Below are positions 27,235-37,553 of a stretch of 64,000 bases of DNA, piece by piece. The notes beneath the pieces were generated by a model that saw only the letters and a list, made by a program, of their open reading frames with translations, was not told the origin of the DNA and ran no database searches. The translations under genes and the position numbers were made by a program. Positions within the stretch are counted from its first letter, which is position 1; every line of letters begins with the position of its first letter. Source of the DNA: Planococcus shenhongbingii (GTDB lineage Bacteria; Bacillota; Bacilli; Bacillales_A; Planococcaceae); NCBI RefSeq assembly GCF_030413635.1, contig NZ_CP129235.1, forward strand, positions 1,922,001 to 1,986,000, written 5' to 3'.

Positions 27235-30200
27235 ATGCCAAATAAGGATTTAAATAATTTAACAAGCAAACTCAATCTTTTTAAGTTTGATTTAAAAGAA
27301 GAGTCACAACAAAAATTATTTGAAGAGAAATTTAAAAAAAATAATGGCGATTGGTCTGCGTTGAAATCTGAACTTAATAAGGAAGCTATTTTTACTCCTG
27401 AGATTATTAATGATCTAGAATTCACACATCATTTGACAAATTGGAGCGAAGACGATGAAAATCTCGTTTCGGCTTTTCAAAAAGATGAAAAAATAAAATC
27501 GTTGCGTGATATTGCGACAAGTTTCAATAAGCCGGCGTTTATCGAAAAACTGAAGGGTTTCGCTAAAGAAGGAGTAAAAGAAGAAGAGCAGGAAAATTAT
27601 GCTATTAATCTGCACCGGGACTTATTTAAAATAGAGCCAACTGCACTAGTAATCAACATGATTAAAGATCAGCAAGTTCCTATATTGAATGATAACTTGG
27701 GCAGTGAAATTCAATCAGTTTTAGAAAAGCGACCTGACTTCAACATCAAGAATCATTCAATTTATGAGTTGATAAAAGATAAGGAAGCGTTGCAGGAGAT
27801 TCCTGCTGATCATCAAGAACCTCTCATAGCTAATCTAAAAATCTTACAGCGAATTACGGCGATTAGTCCTGACGCAGATGCAGTTCCAGCACTTTACAAT
27901 GCTAATTTGCATTCTGCTATTCAAATTTCAAATATCCCTCAATCAGAATTTATGGCAGTTATGAAAAAGAGCGGCTTAGATGATGGTACTCTATCAATAA
28001 TTTATACAAATGCCCAGCAAACTCGAGTGCGTAATGAGCAGGCAATAATGACATTAAGAGAAATATATAAAGGCACCGGTATAGATATGATTGATAAAAG
28101 TATGGCCTTGAACCCTGCACAATTAGAGAAGGTATTGCCGAAGCATGATATTTCCTGGGATTTGCTTTTTAATGATGCGAACTTCTGTGAATGTGAAGAG
28201 TGCAGTTCAGTTTATAGCGCAGCCGCTTATTATGTAGAGTTGTTACAATATCTGCGCAATAACAACCTTGATGCCGGCTCTAATAATCCGATACCTATTA
28301 AACCTAATGCAAAGGATATTACAGGGACCCCTCTTGAAAAGCTATTTAACCGGAGACCTGATCTAGGTTATTTAGAGCTTACCTGTAAAAATACAAATAC
28401 GGTTTTGCCCTATATTGATTTAGTGAATGAGGTTATGGAGAATTACGTAGCATATAAAAAGCCACGGCCTTTTAATGTAAAGGATGAAGAGTCTGGGGAA
28501 TTGCTTGCTGAACCACGGCATACAGAATATCAGGCATACGAAACGTTGAAAGGAGAAGTCTATCCATTCACGCTGCCTTATCATCAAGCTATGGACTCTA
28601 AAAGAATTTACTTAAGAAATCTAGACACAAGCCGCTATGAACTGCTTAGAAACTTCAGAAAAAATGATTCAGCTGATGAAGAAGTTGCAAAATTAAAAGA
28701 TGAAGCATTGAATCGGTCGATTGATGCAGAATTTTTAGGGTTAACGAAAGAAGAGTATGTGATTTTAACAAAAGAAAGTTTTGAAAACAAAAGCTTGATT
28801 GGCAAGCTAAAAGCTAAAGATTATACGGATGAACAATACAGAGACTTGATCGGAGTAAAACCGACTTGGGAATATTATGGCTATAAAGATAAAAGCGCTA
28901 TGTTGGGAGATAAAGGCCTTTCACTTATTAAGGAAGAGTTTCTGCATCGTACAGGCATTGATTACATCAATCTTGTCGAATTACTAAAAGCTAATTACAT
29001 TAATCCCTATAAACTTAAAGGGAAAGCGAAAGTTATAATGGAAAGTTTGCACGTCAATTACCGTTTTTTGCAATATTATTCAAATAAACATGGAATTGAT
29101 AAAATGGCGGAAGAATTGAGCAAAAACGGGAACCTGTCAGTTCTTACCCCAAAACAAAGTGAGCTTCTGGATTTTCCAATTATTAAAGAAACCACTAATG
29201 GATCTAACTCAGGTCAGGTAGAAATGAGCATCTCTAAAGAAGACATTGTTCTTTGGGTAAAAGATCATTTTGAGAAATTGGGAAAAGTGATTGTAATTGA
29301 AGATGGAAGAGATTACGCGAATGGAAAAATAAACAAACTTGCAGGAGATGGAACAGAGAATATTGGAAGTATAGAAGACGCTAAGCTATTCTTTGATGCT
29401 GCTGATGGAAAAATAGAAGTGGGAAGTATAGATAGAACAAGCGGAAAAGTAGCACTCAAAGATGCACAGATCCCTACAGAATTGAGTAACTTGGAAGACT
29501 TATTCTTCATCGATGAAAAGGGCGGAAAAGGAATATTTGTAGTAGACGAAAGTGAAATTCACTTGATCTTTTTACAGCAAAAAGAAACATGTGATCTTGA
29601 TTCAGCTTTGCTCATGCATTTAGACGGCACTTCCTTAACTATCGAAGAGTATGATAGAATTCATCGTTTCATACGTCTATGGAGAAAATTAGATTGGACA
29701 ATCGATAAAATCGATAATGCTTGTGCTACATTTAGTGAAATTAACAATACGTCTAACTCGACTTCGGGAGATATTTTGTCTGCAAATGAAAAAGATATAT
29801 CTGTGCAAAACTGTGATATAAATCCACACTTGCTTCATCAACTTACCGCTGTGAAGAAGTTGTTGGATAAAACCGGACTCGAGCTAAATAATCTGCTTCC
29901 TTTGTGGGGAAATATTAGCACTAACGGGGAAAAGCCGCTTTATCATCAGCTATTCCTTACCTATAATGTCTTAGGCATCGATAAAATATTCAAAGAAGAT
30001 GATAATGGAGAGCTTCTTGCAAGCGATGCTGAATTGCTCAATCATATTCCAGCTGTAATGGCGGCTCTCAATCTTTCCGCAGATGATATATATAGAATTA
30101 TGCAAGATACCGAAATGAAGAACCGGCTTACTTTACAAAACTTATCCACTCTTTATCGCCATCGATTATTATCAAAACTTGTTGAGATGCGTATTCCAGC

Positions 30201-33200
30201 TTTTCTTCAAACACTGAAGTTACACGGCGATGTTTTTCAAGACGCCTTAGCAACTTTAAAGTTTTTGGAAAATTTTGATAAAATAGAGGCGTCCGGTTTT
30301 TCCTTTGAGCAATTAAATTATATTTGCGAAAACCAGGAATATAAAGAGCATCCGTTAGTCCCAACCCAGAATGACCTTCTGCAATTGAGTAAAACTTTAT
30401 ATGACGGTTTGAATTTAATTGATGCAACATACGGAGACTTGAAGACAGTCGAAACAAATGAGTCATTATTAGAAGATGCGGATGTTCAAGAACAGGCCAC
30501 CACTGAGCTAGTAAGAACAAAAATAAGTTTGCTTTTCGAACCGGAAAGCGTTGAAAAGATTATAGGGTTATTGGAAGGGACCAATATATTCATAGCAAAT
30601 GCAGCGCAAAAGCTAAAAGTCAAATTGCCTAAGGTCAGCTCTTTAAAATCTAAACTTAAATATGATGAGGATCACGGCACTGTACAGATTACAGGGATAC
30701 TCACTCAGCCTGAATTGGATGAGTATCGTAGTGTCAACAAGAAAACGGAATGGATTGGCGCATTGGATGATATCCAAAGGCAGCAGTACAGATTATTTCA
30801 TGAACTGTTATCTGGTTTATTCAATGACGACAAAAAAGAATTAGAGGAAATTATAAAATCTGGAGATATATCAATTCCGTTAGATAAAATTAAAGCAGGA
30901 GAAAAGGATGTCAATACGGCACCTCAGAAGCGCGCTGCATTTCTGGCGGTATTTATGCCTTATTTGCGTCAGCAATTAGCCCGGCGTTTTATAGTGGCAA
31001 CACTCGCTGAATTTTTGGAACTAGACGCAAAAATCACGGATGTATTAATCTCGGAAATTATACGGAGTAGGGCCACATCAATGCCAATTTATGATATTTT
31101 TGAAGATTTGAAAGAAAGTGGAGAAACGGGAGAAAACAATTGGAGCGGCTTCATCATTCCGCAAACAAATGCAAAATATACTTTCATCATTAAAGAAAGC
31201 AAGGAAGAACCGGCCGTTCGTATTGATGAAATGAATCTAAAATTGACAAAAGAAAGTTCTGCAAACGAGTGGTGGAGTGAGCCTATAATTTTGCAGGCAG
31301 GTAGATTATATAAAGTGGCAACTGAAAAAGCTGAGCTTGATCATATATTCTGGAAAACAGCTACATCACCTGTTTCTTCTATCCCTTCATCAGCCTTACT
31401 GCCTGACTTTATTTTAGAGCGATGCAAACCAGCTTTGATTGCTTTGCAAAAAGCAGCTATCCTTGCTTCCAACTTCAATTTAAATGAAGAAGAACTCCGT
31501 TTTTTCAGTGCTTATAAAGCCGATTTTGATCAACTGGATTTTAATACACTTACATTTAACGGCTGGCTGCGTTTAGAATCCTATAGTGAACTGCGTAAAT
31601 CACTGCCACAGCAGAAGATAAACCTTTTGGACTTTTGGAAATGGATTCACCAGACTGAAGCGGAAGAGAAACGATTGATGGATAACGCACTTGATCGTTC
31701 TGAGCAGGAAGAAAAACGGATAAAACAATTAATCGTTAATAAAATAATTGACCTTACTGATTGGAAAGAAGACCAAATCAATAAGTTGATTCAGGAAGAG
31801 CATTTCAACTTCGAAAAGCTAGCAGATTACCGGAACGAAAAAAACTTACTGAAATTGCAGGAAGCTATAATAATTGTAAACAAAATAGGGGTCGACCCCA
31901 GTCTGCTTTTTGACTGGGCGATTGATGATACAGATTTTAGTACTACTCGTAAAATAGCCGAAAGCATAAAAAATGCTATGCGATCCAAGTACAACCAAGC
32001 GGATTGGGAGCAAGTTATTAAACCAATCCACGATCAGTTGCGAAATAATCAGAGGGGGGTTCTGATAAGCTATTTATTGCAACAGAAAGAATTGAGAACC
32101 CAAAATGTTCCGGACGCAGAAGGGTTATTTGAATATTTTTTGATAGATGTTCAGATGGAGCCTTGCATGGAAACTTCGCGCATCAAACAGGCTATATCCT
32201 CTGTGCAACTATTTATACAACGTTGTTTGCTAGGCTTAGAAGAGCATAATGGCATAAAGCCGGATGTATTGGATAGGAAACGGTGGGAATGGATGCAGCG
32301 CTATAGAGTTTGGGAAGCTAATCGAAAAGTCTATTTGTATCCTGAGAACTGGATTGAAAGCAATCTTCGCGATGACAAAAGCCCTTTCTTTAAAGAACTA
32401 GAAAGTGAATTATTGCAAAAAGATATCAATAAAGAAAATGTGACTGAGGCACTTAAGTCTTATCTTTATAAAGTTGACGAAGTGGCAGATATGGAAGTAA
32501 TCGGATTGTATGTTGATGGACTAAATAATGGGACAGTCTGGAGCGAGAATGCTAAACTCCATGTCTTTTCCCGCACACGAAATGCGCCATATCTGTTCTA
32601 TTACCGCTATTTAGCATTGGACGAAATGAACTGGTACCCATGGGAGAAGATGCAAGTTGATATCCCTAGCTATGATGTGGAAAATCCTGAAACGCAGGAA
32701 GTAGAAGATAATGGATGTTATCTTCTACCACTAGTATGGAACAATAGATTATTAATATTCTTTCCCCAAATAATGAAGAAAATAAAATCTAATCCTAATG
32801 CTGAAGGTAAAACTTATAATACACTTGGCGGTGAGGCGACAGAAACATCAAAGCCTATTGAACACTTCGAAATCAAAATGGGAATGAGCGAATATAGAAA
32901 CCGAAAATGGACACCCAAACAAATTAGTAAAGATGCTAGTTATACTTTTCCATTATCTAATGAGCAGGTTATTAAATATTTTAAATTCACACCTATCATA
33001 GAAAACGATAAGGTGACAATTGGAATTGAAAACCAATCAAATTTCTCTGAAAACAAGAAAGAAGTTTATGAAGCAACATTTGAATATAACGGAAATTCTT
33101 TGTTATTTAAAAGAAAGTTTGGATTAATAATCTTTATTCCGGAATTTTTAAAAAAAATGACTCAAAAAGATAGCTCCTTTATCAAAGCGGCTAACGAGAT

Positions 33201-36200
33201 TAATACGGCTAAAAGTCTCTACTCTGTTAAGAATATTCAGGATTTTAAACCCTACTTTCCAATTATTGAGCCGGATTTAAAAACAAAAGAAGAGTATATT
33301 CATTTCTACGAAAAAAGATTCAAAAACGTAATGTCTGATTTGGATCCTAGCCAAACCGAATTTCACCACCCTCATATTCGGAAATTATTAGGGAAAGTTA
33401 ATTATGGTAAGTTAGAGGGATTTTTCAAAGAAAACTTATCAATGAAAAGTGATGACTTTGGTCCGTTTGATCACGATGATAATTCGGGAACTCCAAGTAT
33501 TTATCACGAATTAAAACGCCCATATTCGCTTTATAATTGGGAATTATTTTTTCACGTACCGATGGTATTAGGCGAGACTCTCAGCAAGTCCCAGCAATTT
33601 GAAGAAGCGATGAAGTGGTTCCATTATGTGTTCAATCCGATTGCTGAAGGAAACGAGGATAATCGGTTTTGGCAATTTACTTCTTTCAAAAACATCAATA
33701 GCCAAAATGTTTTAGAAAATATCTTTAATAATCTGAAGCCCAATACAGCAGATAAAACAATTAATGAATGGAGAAATAATCCTTTTATGCCGCACGTAGT
33801 AGCACGTAGCAGGTCGGTTGCTTACATGAAATGGGTAGTCATGAAATACATTGACAACCTTCTTGAATGGGGAGATTATCTTTTCCGCCAAGACACGATT
33901 GAAAGCATTAACCAAGCAACTCAGTTATATGTCTTGGCAAGCCATATATTAGGACCACGCCCAATGATGGTACCGAAGCGGGGGGAAATAGAACCTCAGA
34001 CTTATCTTGGTCTGCTGGATAAATGGGATGCTTTCGGTAATGCAATGATTGAACTGGAAGTGGCTGCGCCGTTCAGTAATCAACCAACTATGATTTTTGA
34101 GGCATTAAACAAGGAAATTCCTCATTCCAATATTTTCGGTTCCGTATCGACTTTGTATTTTGGTATTCCAAAAAATCCAAAACTTATGAGTTACTGGGAT
34201 ACAGTGGCTGACAGGTTATATAAAATCAGACATTGCCAGAACATGGAAGGTGTTTTCCGGAAGCTGGCCCTGTTTGAACCGCCTATTGACCCGGCTTTAC
34301 TGGTTAAGGCTGCCGCACAAGGATTGAGCATCGCTTCTGTATTGAATGATTTAAATACACCTATGTCAAATTATCGCTTTTACTATTTACTTCAAAAAGC
34401 GTTGGAATTGTGCAATGAATTAAAGTCATTAGGAAGTTCGATGCTTTCTGCAATCGAGAAAAAAGACAATGAAACCATTGCGCTGATTCGTGCGAAACAC
34501 GAAGGAGCCATGCAGAATCTGTTGATGGAAATTAAGGAAAAGCAACTTGAAGAAGCACAAAAAAATCTTGAAAGTTTGATTCAAAACCGGAAGGCCCCAG
34601 AAGCCCGAATGAAATATTACTTGAAGTTAAGCGGCTTATCTGAGGATTTAATACCTGCAAAAACAGCTGATTTCACTGAAATAGAAAACAATATTGCAAC
34701 TGTGGAAGGAGACAGCGGATTAAAGTTGATATCTTTTGAAAAAGAAGATATGGAGAAAGCGAGTGAAGCTCAGAGATTGCAAAAAGACATAGGGATAATG
34801 GAAGCATTGGCAAGTACTCTTCATGTAATCCCGGTCGCTACTGCTGATGCCAAACCACTTGGTATTGGTGCCGGTATATCTATTCATGGACAAATGTTTG
34901 GAAATGCTGCACAAGCAGTTGCAAAAAGCCTGCAACTACATGCAAGCGATGTTTCTTTTGGGAGTTCTAATGCAGGCAAAAAGGGCAGTTTTACTCGAGC
35001 TTTACAAGAACGAATTTCTCAAGCCAACGCGGCCGGTTATGAACTGAAGCAGATAGATAAACAGATAACCTCACAGGAAATCCGAATTGATCTTGCTAAC
35101 CAGGAAATAACAAATCAGCAAAAGGCAATAGATAATGCGAATGAAGTGGAAGAATTTATTAAGAATAAGTATACGAACGAAGAGTTATACACTTGGATGA
35201 GGGGCAGCTTGAAAACTTTATATCACCAAGTTTATAACATGGCTTACGAACTTGCCAAAAAAGCAGAGAAAACGTATTGCTTTGAAAGAGGCATCAGCAG
35301 CGCTAATTTCATTCAGTCTGGATATTTTGATGCGGGTAGAGATGGATTGTTGGCGGGCGAGCAGCTCTATATCGGCTTGAAACAACTTGAAGCGGCCTAT
35401 CAAAACGAACGGGGACATGATTATGAGATAACCAAAACCGTTTCGCTATACCAAATAAGTCCTCTCGCAGTGATTCAATTAAGAGAGACAGGGACATGCG
35501 AGTTTTCCCTTCCGGAAGTTTTGTTCGACATGGATTATCCGGGCCATTACAGACGACGCATCAAATCGACAGCTGTTTCAATTCCTTGTATTGCTGGACC
35601 TTATACAGGTGTAAACGCCACCTTAAGTTTATTGGGGAATAAATTTAGAAATACAGCTCTGGGCGGGAAAAAGTACGAGGAAAATGTTGAGGAGACAGAT
35701 GATCGGTTTAATTCTTATGCTATTCCGATTAATGCTATAGCTGCAAGTTCAGCTCAGAATGACAGCGGGATGTTTGAGCTCGATTTTAAAGATGAGCGGT
35801 ATTTGCCATTTGAAGGTGCAGGAGTCATTAGCAAATGGCGTCTAGAACTGCCAGCCTTTAGGCAGTTTGACTATCGCACCATACCGGATGTAATCCTTCA
35901 CTTAAAGTATACGGCGAATGAAGGCGGCGATCGGCTCAAATCTGCTGCGACCCAATCTGTCTCAGAGAGCCTTAAAAAAATTAAGCAGGAACTTAATGAA
36001 ACCGGGCTGCACATGGCTCTGAACATGAAGCATGATTTGCCGAATGAATGGGTTCTGCTTAAGAAGAAGGGCGCTGTCGAATTGAAAATTGATAAGTCGA
36101 GGTTGCCTTATATGGCTCAAAGTATTAAAGTTGCTGTTGAACATTTGATGCTCATTGCCAAAGTAAAAGATAATCCAACAACTTTCGCAGTTGGAATCGG

Positions 36201-36375
36201 CATTAAAGATGGAACTGATGTAGAAGAAACAAGTCTTGAAAGGATCGCTGAATGGGAGCTTGTTCAAGGAGAGAGCACAAAAATTAAATTAGATGAGCCT
36301 TTCACCTTGTCAGTGGACGCTGCACAATTGAATAACTTGGAAGAATTGAATTTAATTGTGAAGTATATGTTTTAA
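27235..36375 (+). CDS. Tc toxin subunit A (TcA pore-forming translocation subunit)
   Basis: Predicted protein of 3046 aa without a signal peptide. The N-terminal part has the VRP1 (SpvA-like) hallmark FCECEECSSVYSAAAYYVELLQYLR at about residue 315, followed by the helical shell, neuraminidase-like and receptor-binding region of TcA. A long coiled-coil, Ala-rich channel region lies near 2400-2650. The C-terminal TcB-binding domain is recognisable by SLYQISPLAVIQLRETG, FDMDYPGHYRRRIKS and IPCIAGPYTGVNATLSLLGN. TcA subunits form a pentameric syringe that binds host cells, perforates the membrane at a pH trigger and injects the toxin carried by TcB-TcC. The GAGGAGAAGG site precedes the ATG. No chitinase or holin gene accompanies it here. 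Confidence 0.94.
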   Translation: MPNKDLNNLTSKLNLFKFDLKEESQQKLFEEKFKKNNGDWSALKSELNKEAIFTPEIINDLEFTHHLTNWSEDDENLVSAFQKDEKIKSLRDIATSFNKPAFIEKLKGFAKEGVKEEEQENYAINLHRDLFKIEPTALVINMIKDQQVPILNDNLGSEIQSVLEKRPDFNIKNHSIYELIKDKEALQEIPADHQEPLIANLKILQRITAISPDADAVPALYNANLHSAIQISNIPQSEFMAVMKKSGLDDGTLSIIYTNAQQTRVRNEQAIMTLREIYKGTGIDMIDKSMALNPAQLEKVLPKHDISWDLLFNDANFCECEECSSVYSAAAYYVELLQYLRNNNLDAGSNNPIPIKPNAKDITGTPLEKLFNRRPDLGYLELTCKNTNTVLPYIDLVNEVMENYVAYKKPRPFNVKDEESGELLAEPRHTEYQAYETLKGEVYPFTLPYHQAMDSKRIYLRNLDTSRYELLRNFRKNDSADEEVAKLKDEALNRSIDAEFLGLTKEEYVILTKESFENKSLIGKLKAKDYTDEQYRDLIGVKPTWEYYGYKDKSAMLGDKGLSLIKEEFLHRTGIDYINLVELLKANYINPYKLKGKAKVIMESLHVNYRFLQYYSNKHGIDKMAEELSKNGNLSVLTPKQSELLDFPIIKETTNGSNSGQVEMSISKEDIVLWVKDHFEKLGKVIVIEDGRDYANGKINKLAGDGTENIGSIEDAKLFFDAADGKIEVGSIDRTSGKVALKDAQIPTELSNLEDLFFIDEKGGKGIFVVDESEIHLIFLQQKETCDLDSALLMHLDGTSLTIEEYDRIHRFIRLWRKLDWTIDKIDNACATFSEINNTSNSTSGDILSANEKDISVQNCDINPHLLHQLTAVKKLLDKTGLELNNLLPLWGNISTNGEKPLYHQLFLTYNVLGIDKIFKEDDNGELLASDAELLNHIPAVMAALNLSADDIYRIMQDTEMKNRLTLQNLSTLYRHRLLSKLVEMRIPAFLQTLKLHGDVFQDALATLKFLENFDKIEASGFSFEQLNYICENQEYKEHPLVPTQNDLLQLSKTLYDGLNLIDATYGDLKTVETNESLLEDADVQEQATTELVRTKISLLFEPESVEKIIGLLEGTNIFIANAAQKLKVKLPKVSSLKSKLKYDEDHGTVQITGILTQPELDEYRSVNKKTEWIGALDDIQRQQYRLFHELLSGLFNDDKKELEEIIKSGDISIPLDKIKAGEKDVNTAPQKRAAFLAVFMPYLRQQLARRFIVATLAEFLELDAKITDVLISEIIRSRATSMPIYDIFEDLKESGETGENNWSGFIIPQTNAKYTFIIKESKEEPAVRIDEMNLKLTKESSANEWWSEPIILQAGRLYKVATEKAELDHIFWKTATSPVSSIPSSALLPDFILERCKPALIALQKAAILASNFNLNEEELRFFSAYKADFDQLDFNTLTFNGWLRLESYSELRKSLPQQKINLLDFWKWIHQTEAEEKRLMDNALDRSEQEEKRIKQLIVNKIIDLTDWKEDQINKLIQEEHFNFEKLADYRNEKNLLKLQEAIIIVNKIGVDPSLLFDWAIDDTDFSTTRKIAESIKNAMRSKYNQADWEQVIKPIHDQLRNNQRGVLISYLLQQKELRTQNVPDAEGLFEYFLIDVQMEPCMETSRIKQAISSVQLFIQRCLLGLEEHNGIKPDVLDRKRWEWMQRYRVWEANRKVYLYPENWIESNLRDDKSPFFKELESELLQKDINKENVTEALKSYLYKVDEVADMEVIGLYVDGLNNGTVWSENAKLHVFSRTRNAPYLFYYRYLALDEMNWYPWEKMQVDIPSYDVENPETQEVEDNGCYLLPLVWNNRLLIFFPQIMKKIKSNPNAEGKTYNTLGGEATETSKPIEHFEIKMGMSEYRNRKWTPKQISKDASYTFPLSNEQVIKYFKFTPIIENDKVTIGIENQSNFSENKKEVYEATFEYNGNSLLFKRKFGLIIFIPEFLKKMTQKDSSFIKAANEINTAKSLYSVKNIQDFKPYFPIIEPDLKTKEEYIHFYEKRFKNVMSDLDPSQTEFHHPHIRKLLGKVNYGKLEGFFKENLSMKSDDFGPFDHDDNSGTPSIYHELKRPYSLYNWELFFHVPMVLGETLSKSQQFEEAMKWFHYVFNPIAEGNEDNRFWQFTSFKNINSQNVLENIFNNLKPNTADKTINEWRNNPFMPHVVARSRSVAYMKWVVMKYIDNLLEWGDYLFRQDTIESINQATQLYVLASHILGPRPMMVPKRGEIEPQTYLGLLDKWDAFGNAMIELEVAAPFSNQPTMIFEALNKEIPHSNIFGSVSTLYFGIPKNPKLMSYWDTVADRLYKIRHCQNMEGVFRKLALFEPPIDPALLVKAAAQGLSIASVLNDLNTPMSNYRFYYLLQKALELCNELKSLGSSMLSAIEKKDNETIALIRAKHEGAMQNLLMEIKEKQLEEAQKNLESLIQNRKAPEARMKYYLKLSGLSEDLIPAKTADFTEIENNIATVEGDSGLKLISFEKEDMEKASEAQRLQKDIGIMEALASTLHVIPVATADAKPLGIGAGISIHGQMFGNAAQAVAKSLQLHASDVSFGSSNAGKKGSFTRALQERISQANAAGYELKQIDKQITSQEIRIDLANQEITNQQKAIDNANEVEEFIKNKYTNEELYTWMRGSLKTLYHQVYNMAYELAKKAEKTYCFERGISSANFIQSGYFDAGRDGLLAGEQLYIGLKQLEAAYQNERGHDYEITKTVSLYQISPLAVIQLRETGTCEFSLPEVLFDMDYPGHYRRRIKSTAVSIPCIAGPYTGVNATLSLLGNKFRNTALGGKKYEENVEETDDRFNSYAIPINAIAASSAQNDSGMFELDFKDERYLPFEGAGVISKWRLELPAFRQFDYRTIPDVILHLKYTANEGGDRLKSAATQSVSESLKKIKQELNETGLHMALNMKHDLPNEWVLLKKKGAVELKIDKSRLPYMAQSIKVAVEHLMLIAKVKDNPTTFAVGIGIKDGTDVEETSLERIAEWELVQGESTKIKLDEPFTLSVDAAQLNNLEELNLIVKYMF

Positions 36376-36500
36376 AATACTTGCTCAAGCGGCGCCCTGG
36401 GACTGGATTTTACTTCAGACCTTCACAGCTATCAGCAAACGGTTCGATATTACACATGGATTGATCTGAGGTCAGCATCGCATATGACCTGCCACTGTAG

Positions 36501-36665
36501 TACGTCTGTGTCGACTGTAACATCTTCTCGGAAGGCACAATCGATGAAATCCAGCAATACACAGGTAGAGTCGCTCGACTCATCAACAAGTTGGCGATCC
36601 ACTTCTTGCATTATGCCTCAAAAAACGGCTATCAAATTATTGATGACCGCATGGTGAAAAAATGA
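36501..36665 (+). pseudogene. C-terminal fragment of an unidentified gene
   Basis: An open frame of 54 codons begins right after an in-frame TAG, has no start or ribosome-binding site, and reads like real protein (YVCVDCNIFSEGTIDEIQQY, then LINKLAIHFLHYASKNGYQI). It stops just before a good terminator. It is best read as the 3' remnant of a disrupted gene. The two cysteines could be half of a metal site. Family unknown. Confidence 0.5.
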
Positions 36666-36668
36666 TTG

Positions 36669-36697
36669 AAGGAGAACTCGCCTAGTTCTCCTTTTTT
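36669..36697 (+). terminator. Rho-independent terminator
   Basis: Perfect 10-bp stem AAGGAGAACT / AGTTCTCCTT with a 5-base loop followed by six T. It directly follows the gene fragment at 36501-36665 and may now also terminate TcA transcripts. Confidence 0.88.
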
Positions 36698-36986
36698 GTT
36701 CGAAGACAGGTTGTTCCACAGATTCGGGCCATTAGATACCGTCAATTTCCGGGATTTTGGTCATGTTCTTAGCAGAATATACTCGACTTATATAGAAAGG
36801 CAACTTATTTAGTTATTTTCAATCCGTTGGAGGATTTGCAGTTTTGCAGTTCTTCGGGCGTTAACGCCATATAGGAAAGTATCATATAAAGTTAACCTAT
36901 GATTGCTTGTCGGTAGCAAAAAATATAAAGAATGAGAAAGGGAGGTATCCAGTTAGTAAAAGGTATCTTTCTTAGTTCATCATTTA

Positions 36987-37018
36987 TTTGTTCGCAAAAT
37001 ACTTATTTAACGAACAAA
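36987..37018. repeat. Recombinase-site-like inverted repeat (12-8-12), right of Tc genes
   Basis: Arms TTTGTTCGCAAA and TTAACGAACAAA (10 of 12 positions complementary, extendable two bases outward) flank the 8-base spacer ATACTTAT. It shares the pattern GTTCGnAAA-N8-TTnACGAAC with the site at 18991-19022. The two sites bracket both Tc genes. A role as recombinase target is inference. Confidence 0.5.
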
Positions 37019-37412
37019 TAGAGTGAGTATATTCTAAATGAAGATAGAGCGGCAGTTATTCAGTAACTGCTGTTCTTATGTTAGTTTGTAAAAGTGTACT
37101 TCTAGGAACAAATCTAGAAGAGAAATTGAATGCCACGTTCCCCCCAGAAAATTATTGGACGATGGAAGCCAGTCCATTCATAGTTCTCTGTGAAAAAATC
37201 TAAAAGAATCTTACTTCTAATGAATCTCCCACCTTCTATTTTTAGAATCGGTAGAAGATATGGACGCACAGTGTTCAACAAAACTAGCCATTCGTTAGAG
37301 ATTTCCAAATAGAATCAGCTAAAAGCTAAAGTACTACTTATTGATGAAAACAGGGGCGAGAAGCGGCTATTACGAACGGGATCCGAGGATAGAAAGAAAC
37401 TCTAGATATTAA

Positions 37413-37449
37413 AAAGAGGGAGCGTGCTGATGCAGCATGTTCTCTCTTA
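37413..37449 (+). terminator. Terminator-like hairpin
   Basis: AGAGGGAGCGTGCT pairs imperfectly with AGCATGTTCTCTCT over a short loop. It is followed by a modest T-rich tract and no gene lies directly upstream, so it may be left from a deleted gene. Confidence 0.5.
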
Positions 37450-37553
37450 TTTGATTTGTATAAGTATTCCTTTAGACTGCTGTAAAGTGAAAATAGGATA
37501 GTAGCGTAAAAGGGTTCCTTATAAATAAGGCGAATTATAATGTAAGAAGATAA

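Larger units (their letters stand above)
36698..37553. other. Non-coding region downstream of the Tc genes
   Basis: About 850 bases with no supported gene. It contains the 12-8-12 inverted repeat at 36987-37018 (annotated separately), a small GCAGTTA/TAACTGC hairpin near 37051-37069, and a terminator-like hairpin at 37413-37449. A 64-residue minus-strand frame at 37114-37308 lacks a good start and was not called. Confidence 0.45.

Noticed and set aside
36855..36866. 12-bp palindrome GGCGTTAACGCC downstream of TcA
   Set aside because: A single short palindrome without neighbouring gene start or repeat; could be chance.
37114..37308. 64-residue minus-strand open frame after the Tc genes
   Set aside because: It begins at a TTG without a ribosome-binding site, has no recognisable motif, and lies in a decayed region; it may be a gene remnant but cannot be supported.
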